From: an uncultured Clostridia bacterium
GTDB lineage: Bacteria; Bacillota; Clostridia; TANB77; CAG-508
Assembly: GCA_944391895.1 (NCBI GenBank)
Contig: CALXVF010000026.1
Location: 1 to 12,077 of the forward strand
DNA length: 12,077 bases
Direction of reading: 5' to 3'
The notes below the pieces were generated by a model. The model did no database searches and was not told the origin of the DNA. It was given only the letters and a program-made list of their open reading frames with translations. Positions 7,976 through 12,077 of this stretch are shown one piece after another. Each line of letters begins with the position of its first letter. The first letter of the stretch is position 1. Both the position numbers and the translations under genes were made by a program.

Positions 7976-8004
7976 ATTATAATTCATTATTTTATATTTT
8001 TCAA
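7976..8004 (-). promoter_or_regulatory. Sigma-A type promoter of the sensor kinase
   Basis: On the minus strand TTGAAA (-35, 7999-8004, 5 of 6 consensus) and TATAAT (-10, 7976-7981, 6 of 6) are separated by exactly 17 bases. The predicted start near 7969 gives a leader of about 33 bases. It lies between the glycosyltransferase terminator and the kinase, so the kinase is its own unit. Confidence 0.82.
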
Positions 8005-8060
8005 GTATTTTTTACAAATTTTAGCAATTTACTTATTTCAATGTTAAGAATTATTTGATA

Positions 8061-8091
8061 ATATAAAAACGCAAGTTTTTAACTTGCGTTT
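8061..8091 (-). terminator. Intrinsic terminator overlapping the glycosyltransferase stop
   Basis: A perfect 11-bp stem (8067-8077 with 8081-8091) and a 3-base loop, followed on the minus strand by TTTTTATAT. Two bases of the glycosyltransferase TAA stop (8090-8092) lie in the first arm, so the hairpin begins at the end of translation. It closes the acetyltransferase-glycosyltransferase transcript. Confidence 0.88.
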
Positions 8092-9682
8092 ATTTCATAA
8101 TATGTCCATAGTATGTTTCTTTTCCATCTTCTGTTGTCGTAACATATTTTCTTTCATGTGCTAACTTATGAATTTTGTTAGTTGAAAGTAGGCTCTGATA
8201 TTCTTCCTCATTGTATTCTTCATTTAACATTTCTTTAAGCATATGAATATTTGCATTATTCTCTGGAACATTATCTAACATTTTTCTTACTTCTTCTATA
8301 TTTTCATATGCAATTTTTATTGCATAGTCCATTATGAAGTAATCTTCTATTTCATCTCTCTCTTTCCAGTACAAGTCATAAAATTCTTTCAAAAAATCAA
8401 ATAGCACATTATTACTTTTTCCATACATACAGAAAACGCACCATTTTCCTCCTGAAATACATTTTTCTTTTTCATTGTATGGTAATTTTATTGTAAAGAA
8501 TTCTTTTTTAAAATACTCAGATATGTCGGCTGTCAAGAAACATGTAGCATCTAACCAAAGTCCTCCATATTTGCTTAGCAAATTTACTCTTAAAACATCT
8601 GAGAAATGTGTTATCGACATCTTTTTTGTTTTTAATTTTTCTTCTATATAATCTGGAATTGTTACGTATTCTTTATAATTCTTTTCTGTTACTACTATTA
8701 TTTTTTTATCCGGATTATATTTTTTCACACTATTCAAACATTTTTTTACGATTTCTGGAGCATTTTCTATTCCTTGCCACCAACAAATCCAGATAATATC
8801 TTCTTCCTGTTTATTAACTAGATTAATATTTTTATATTTTTCTATTAAATTACTGTATCTTTTAGTTAATGAATCTTTTAATTGGTTTTGTTTTTCTATG
8901 CGTTCATATTCTAGCAATAATCTTGTTGAATACTCTACAACTCTGTATATAGCATAAATTACATCTGCTTTCTTTTCTGAATCTACATTTTTTGCTCTTT
9001 CCAAAAATTCGTTTACATTATAGTATAAGTCTTGTAATTTCTGTTCTGTTATTTTTAATGTCATGCTATCATCTTTAAATCTAGTATATATATGAGTAAT
9101 AAAGCTTGCTACTTTATATTGATTTGCGTTCATAATACCGGTATAATAAAATACAAAGTCTTCAAAATATTTTTTTTCTACAAATCTTATATTATTCTTA
9201 TCAAGGAATTCTTTATTCCAACATACATCCCATACATTCTCGTCTTTCCATTCGTGAGCTCTTTTTGAAAAAGTTGAGTTTTCCTCTGTTGGAATCCATA
9301 TTTCTTCTATATCTCTTCCTACCTTTTTAAAGCCTAAATATACAATATCTGGTACATCTTTTCCAATAACATCATTTATTTTCTGTAATGTTTCTTCCTC
9401 AGCCAAATAATCATCTGCATCTAAAAATATGATGTATTCCCCTTCTGCAATATTTAGTCCTTGATTTCTAGAACCTCCAGCTTTTAGGTTTTCTTGATTT
9501 TTTACTACTCTTATTCCTTCTATCTTATTTAATATTTCTGCAGTATTATCAGTAGAACAATCGTCTACAACTATTATTTCATAATCTTTAAAACTCTGTT
9601 TTTTTATGCTTTCTATCGCATTTACTACTTCATTAGCAGAATTATATGTTGGAATAATTATACTAAATTTTACTTTTGCCAT
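8090..9682 (-). CDS. Two-domain glycosyltransferase: GT2 plus capsular-polysaccharide-synthesis type domain
   Basis: Probable enzyme of surface polysaccharide or glycoprotein glycan synthesis, with 530 residues and no membrane span or signal peptide. Residues 5-215 are a GT-A fold GT2 domain: IIIPTYNS near the start, VVDD at 38-41, AGGSRNQG at 68-75 and the metal-binding DAD at 88-90. A mostly helical linker (about 216-290) follows. Residues 295-530 resemble the capsular polysaccharide synthesis family (Caps_synth, GT32-like): WICWWQG at 298-304, APEIVKKC at 308-315, HFSDVLR at 359-365 and YGGLWLDAT at 372-380, with Asp378 as the likely DxD-type metal ligand. Both active-site motif sets look intact, so it may add two sugars in sequence. 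Donor and acceptor cannot be read from sequence. ATG 9682 has AGGAAGGA upstream and follows the acetyltransferase by 26 bases in one operon. Confidence 0.88.
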   Translation of the reverse strand: MAKVKFSIIIPTYNSANEVVNAIESIKKQSFKDYEIIVVDDCSTDNTAEILNKIEGIRVVKNQENLKAGGSRNQGLNIAEGEYIIFLDADDYLAEEETLQKINDVIGKDVPDIVYLGFKKVGRDIEEIWIPTEENSTFSKRAHEWKDENVWDVCWNKEFLDKNNIRFVEKKYFEDFVFYYTGIMNANQYKVASFITHIYTRFKDDSMTLKITEQKLQDLYYNVNEFLERAKNVDSEKKADVIYAIYRVVEYSTRLLLEYERIEKQNQLKDSLTKRYSNLIEKYKNINLVNKQEEDIIWICWWQGIENAPEIVKKCLNSVKKYNPDKKIIVVTEKNYKEYVTIPDYIEEKLKTKKMSITHFSDVLRVNLLSKYGGLWLDATCFLTADISEYFKKEFFTIKLPYNEKEKCISGGKWCVFCMYGKSNNVLFDFLKEFYDLYWKERDEIEDYFIMDYAIKIAYENIEEVRKMLDNVPENNANIHMLKEMLNEEYNEEEYQSLLSTNKIHKLAHERKYVTTTEDGKETYYGHIMK

Positions 9683-9708
9683 TTTCAGTTCCTTCCTATT
9701 GTTTTAAA

Positions 9709-10146
9709 TTATTTAATTTGCATTTCAAAGACATAGCCATTTTCATCGCTTACAAAGTCTGTAAATCCATATCTTTGGTAGAAGTTTATTGCATTAGAAA
9801 AATTATCTGAAGTTCCGACATATATAGTGTGATAATCATTGTCTTTAATATATTGAACAGCATAGTCCATCATTTTTCTTCCTAATCCTTGATGTCTATA
9901 ATCTTTATCAATATATACCTTTTTTATTTCTGCAATATCTTTGCTTTTTTCTTCATACCCTATTGTAGCAATGATTCTTTCATCATTTAAAACAATCCAT
10001 GCTTTTTTAAATTCTTTTTTCTTAACATACTGCTTCAGGGGTTTCTCATATTCTTTCATTTTATATTCATTTACGCATACTCTCATTAAAAGTTCTGTTA
10101 ATTCTTTTTCATACTTTTTTGAATATTCTTTAATTTCATAATTCAT
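9709..10146 (-). CDS. GNAT-family N-acetyltransferase
   Basis: A complete GNAT domain of 145 residues. The acetyl-CoA pyrophosphate-binding motif A is RHQGLG at 84-89, after the beta-4 strand IKKVYIDKDY. The C-terminal NAINFYQRYGF segment is the usual motif B, with the tyrosine that often acts as general acid. Substrate cannot be predicted: GNAT proteins acetylate amines of small molecules, sugars, antibiotics or proteins. It is first in a two-gene operon with the glycosyltransferase, so acetylation of an amino sugar or glycan precursor is possible, but a generic GNAT unrelated to the glycan is equally consistent. ATG 10146 is preceded by AGAAGGGGG eight bases upstream and by a perfect-consensus promoter. 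Confidence 0.9.
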   Translation of the reverse strand: MNYEIKEYSKKYEKELTELLMRVCVNEYKMKEYEKPLKQYVKKKEFKKAWIVLNDERIIATIGYEEKSKDIAEIKKVYIDKDYRHQGLGRKMMDYAVQYIKDNDYHTIYVGTSDNFSNAINFYQRYGFTDFVSDENGYVFEMQIK

Positions 10147-10182
10147 AATTATAACCCCCTTCTTTATAGTTTTGTCTACATA

Positions 10183-10211
10183 ATTATATTTAATTTATTT
10201 GATTTTGTCAA
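10183..10211 (-). promoter_or_regulatory. Perfect-consensus sigma-A promoter of the GNAT-glycosyltransferase operon
   Basis: On the minus strand TTGACA (-35, 10206-10211) and TATAAT (-10, 10183-10188) both match consensus at 6 of 6 positions with the ideal 17-base spacer. The start would fall near 10176, about 30 bases before the ATG. No clear operator palindrome is seen over it, so strong constitutive expression is the simple reading. Confidence 0.88.
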
Positions 10212-10261
10212 TATAAATGGAAGTTTTCGTCCAAGTTAAGCCTTGTCCAATTAGCCCTCTA

Positions 10262-10310
10262 AAAATGAACCCTCCTTGTTAAACTTTTTTCTAGCACTTG
10301 GGGTTCACTT
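10262..10310 (-). repeat. Imperfect 49-base palindromic element, possible IS3-like end remnant and/or spoVD terminator
   Basis: Ten-base arms (10263-10272 and 10301-10310; minus strand AAGTGAACCC and GGGTTCATTT) pair with one G-U and enclose about 28 bases. It lies seven bases after the spoVD stop. On the minus strand the second arm runs into TTTTT, so it could act as a weak, long-loop terminator. The arms, plus nearby TTGGAC-type motifs (10215-10260), remind me of inverted ends of IS3/IS150-group elements, but no transposase is present. Both readings are inference. Confidence 0.4.
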
Positions 10311-10316
10311 CAATTC

Positions 10317-12077
10317 TTAAAGTTCATTCTTTTTGACTTCTAAATATGGTAGAAGTTCACTAAATACTTGCCCTCCAACTGGTGCTGCAACTCCACCTCC
10401 TTGATGTCCTCCTTCTCCTGTTGGATTATATAATGTTATAAGTACTACTACTTGTGGGTCTTCTATGGGTGCTGTTCCAATAAAAGATGTTACATATTTT
10501 CCTGTATTTACTCCATCTTCTGATGTACCTGTTTTTCCTCCGATTGAATATCCTTCAACTTTTGCATTCTTTCCGGTACCTTCTGAAACAACTGACCCCA
10601 TCATACTTAATACGTCTTTTGCTGTTTTTTCTGAAATAACTCTTTCACCTTTTTTCACTTCTATATTTGTTACTTTACGATTTCCATTTTCATCTTTTTC
10701 TGTATTACTTATTATCTGTTTAACTACTCTTGGTTTTACATATGTTCCACCATTTGCAATTGTAGATAACATCGTGGCCATTTGTATTGGTGTTACTTCA
10801 AATCTTTGGCCGAAAGATATTGTTCCGAGTTCAACTGGGCCTACTTTTTCTTCTTTTAGGAAAATAGAACCCGCTTCACCTGGCAAATCCACTCCTGTTG
10901 TTGTAAAAAATCCAAATTTATTTAAATATTCATAGTATTTATGTACTCCTATCTTTTGTCCTAAACCTATAAATACTGGATTGCATGAATTCATTAAAGC
11001 CTGCCTTAAGCTTTCGCTACCATGTGGATTATAATACCTCCAGCATTTCATTCTTACTCCTGCAACTTCTATGTGTCCTACACAGCAAAATTCTCCTTCT
11101 TTATCCGGTGTCGTTATGCCTTCTTCTAGCGCTGCTGAAGTAGTTACCAACTTGAATGTAGAACCTGGTTCATAAGTATCTGATATTGCTTTATTTCTCC
11201 AAAGTCCTTGCATCTGCTTATTTTGTTCTTCGCTAGACAAGCTTTCATCTACTGCAAATGGTTCATTTAAATTATAATCTGGATATCCTGCTAATGCTAA
11301 TATATCTCCATTTTTAGGATTCATTATTAATATATTTCCACCATCTGTGCACTTATTGTCTATACATGCTTCTTTTAAGTATTTCTCTGCTATTCCTTGA
11401 ATTGTTGCATCTATCGTAAGTACTAAATCATCTCCATCTGTAGGTTCTGTATATTTTTCTGATGTATTTTCTATCATTCCACCAGATGCATCTGTTATTC
11501 TACTTATTGAACCAGCTTTTCCTTTTAAGTATTCATCATATTTTGCTTCTATACCATTCAAGCCTTGATTATCCGAACCACAAAATCCTATTACCTGTGA
11601 AGCCAAAGTATTTAATGGATAATACCTTTTACTATCTTCATCTATATTTATTCCTTCTTTAATATTATTTTCTTCCATCCATGTTCTTAATTGATTAGTT
11701 TTTTCTTTATCAACTTTTTGAGCTATGGTTTCAATTGAAGACCTTTTTTTAACTTTTTTTAAAGTTTTTTCATAGTCTAGTTCAAATAGCTCTGATAGTT
11801 TTCTAGCAACTTTTTCTTTGTCTTCTTCTTTTATATTTCCTGGATTTATTGTTACTGTTTCTACTGTACTACTTACTGCCAATACTGTTTTTCCAGTTGC
11901 ATCATATATCGTTCCCCTTTTAGCATTTACTTTTCTATCTGAAGTTTGTTGTGCATAGGCTTTTTCTTTCAGTTCGCTTCCCTGTACTAATTGAAGATAC
12001 CCTATTCTAACAATTAACATTGTAATAATCAGAAGTACTAGGAATATTGAGTTTTTCATTCTTTTTTTTGTACTTAT
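10317..12077 (-). CDS. spoVD: Class B penicillin-binding protein, SpoVD/FtsI type, start beyond the window
   Basis: Bitopic transpeptidase that crosslinks peptidoglycan. Numbering from ATG 12059 gives 580 residues: a membrane anchor (about 4-22), the dimerisation domain beginning near RGTIYD (48-53), then the transpeptidase with STFK at 300-303 (catalytic Ser300), SCN at 358-360 and KTG at 509-511. The frame stays open to the right edge and ATG 12059 lacks a good ribosome binding site, so a start a little upstream is likely. Cys339 and Cys359 sit where B. subtilis SpoVD has its thiol-disulfide pair controlled by StoA, favouring SpoVD over vegetative FtsI/PbpB. The protein ends soon after the transpeptidase domain, with no PASTA domain as found in B. 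subtilis SpoVD. It lies upstream of murE as in the standard cluster, but three accessory genes intervene. Confidence 0.9.
   Translation of the reverse strand: MSTKKRMKNSIFLVLLIITMLIVRIGYLQLVQGSELKEKAYAQQTSDRKVNAKRGTIYDATGKTVLAVSSTVETVTINPGNIKEEDKEKVARKLSELFELDYEKTLKKVKKRSSIETIAQKVDKEKTNQLRTWMEENNIKEGINIDEDSKRYYPLNTLASQVIGFCGSDNQGLNGIEAKYDEYLKGKAGSISRITDASGGMIENTSEKYTEPTDGDDLVLTIDATIQGIAEKYLKEACIDNKCTDGGNILIMNPKNGDILALAGYPDYNLNEPFAVDESLSSEEQNKQMQGLWRNKAISDTYEPGSTFKLVTTSAALEEGITTPDKEGEFCCVGHIEVAGVRMKCWRYYNPHGSESLRQALMNSCNPVFIGLGQKIGVHKYYEYLNKFGFFTTTGVDLPGEAGSIFLKEEKVGPVELGTISFGQRFEVTPIQMATMLSTIANGGTYVKPRVVKQIISNTEKDENGNRKVTNIEVKKGERVISEKTAKDVLSMMGSVVSEGTGKNAKVEGYSIGGKTGTSEDGVNTGKYVTSFIGTAPIEDPQVVVLITLYNPTGEGGHQGGGVAAPVGGQVFSELLPYLEVKKNEL

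Noticed and set aside
7936..8066. Possible small pheromone-peptide (AgrD-like) gene upstream of the kinase
   Set aside because: The stretch is occupied by a promoter, leader and terminator, and I found no start codon with a ribosome binding site followed by a plausible short peptide.
10147..10316. Riboswitch or structured leader upstream of the acetyltransferase
   Set aside because: The predicted leader is only about 30 bases, too short for known riboswitches; the upstream palindrome lies outside the transcript.
10465..10935. Plus-strand open frame of 156 codons opposite the penicillin-binding protein
   Set aside because: It is the antisense shadow of conserved transpeptidase sequence, has no ribosome binding site or recognisable domain, and its composition simply mirrors the real gene.

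Overview
The window is AT-rich (roughly 30% GC by eye). Every supported gene lies on the minus strand, so transcription runs from high to low coordinates. Low GC, strong AGGAGG ribosome binding sites, a SpoVD-like penicillin-binding protein and a MurE with the meso-diaminopimelate signature (DNPR) point to a Gram-positive Firmicute, most likely an uncultured or gut-type Clostridia member. Species cannot be set from the sequence. The standard genetic code fits: TAA and TAG are the stops.

Layout in transcription order. (1) 12077-10317: a class B penicillin-binding protein of the SpoVD/FtsI type, entering from the right edge. (2) 10316-10147: intergenic region with a short palindrome that may be an insertion-sequence remnant and/or terminator, then a perfect-consensus sigma-A promoter. 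(3) 10146-8090: a GNAT acetyltransferase and a two-domain glycosyltransferase (GT2 plus a capsular-polysaccharide-synthesis type domain), closed by a clear intrinsic terminator. (4) 7935-6601: an AgrC/ComD-like GHKL sensor kinase with its own near-consensus promoter and its own terminator. (5) 6471-1: a tightly packed operon murE-mraY-ftsW-murG-topA with a promoter just upstream of murE. topA runs off the left edge.

How the genes work together. SpoVD/FtsI, MurE, MraY, FtsW/SpoVE and MurG belong to the division and cell wall (dcw) cluster. MurE adds meso-DAP to the UDP-MurNAc peptide, MraY loads the precursor on undecaprenyl phosphate (lipid I), MurG adds GlcNAc (lipid II), FtsW/SpoVE polymerises glycan, and the class B PBP crosslinks it. 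The cluster is reduced and split. murF and murD are absent from their usual places. Three accessory genes in two self-contained transcription units sit between spoVD and murE, and topA is translationally coupled to murG. The accessory block looks like inserted cargo (surface glycan modification plus a peptide-type sensor), bordered by short sequences resembling decayed mobile-element ends.

I see no tRNA, rRNA, CRISPR array or riboswitch. No gene-free stretch exceeds about 170 bases. I found no convincing new molecular system. The points most worth following are the split dcw cluster with its cargo, the fused double glycosyltransferase, and the orphan AgrC-like kinase.
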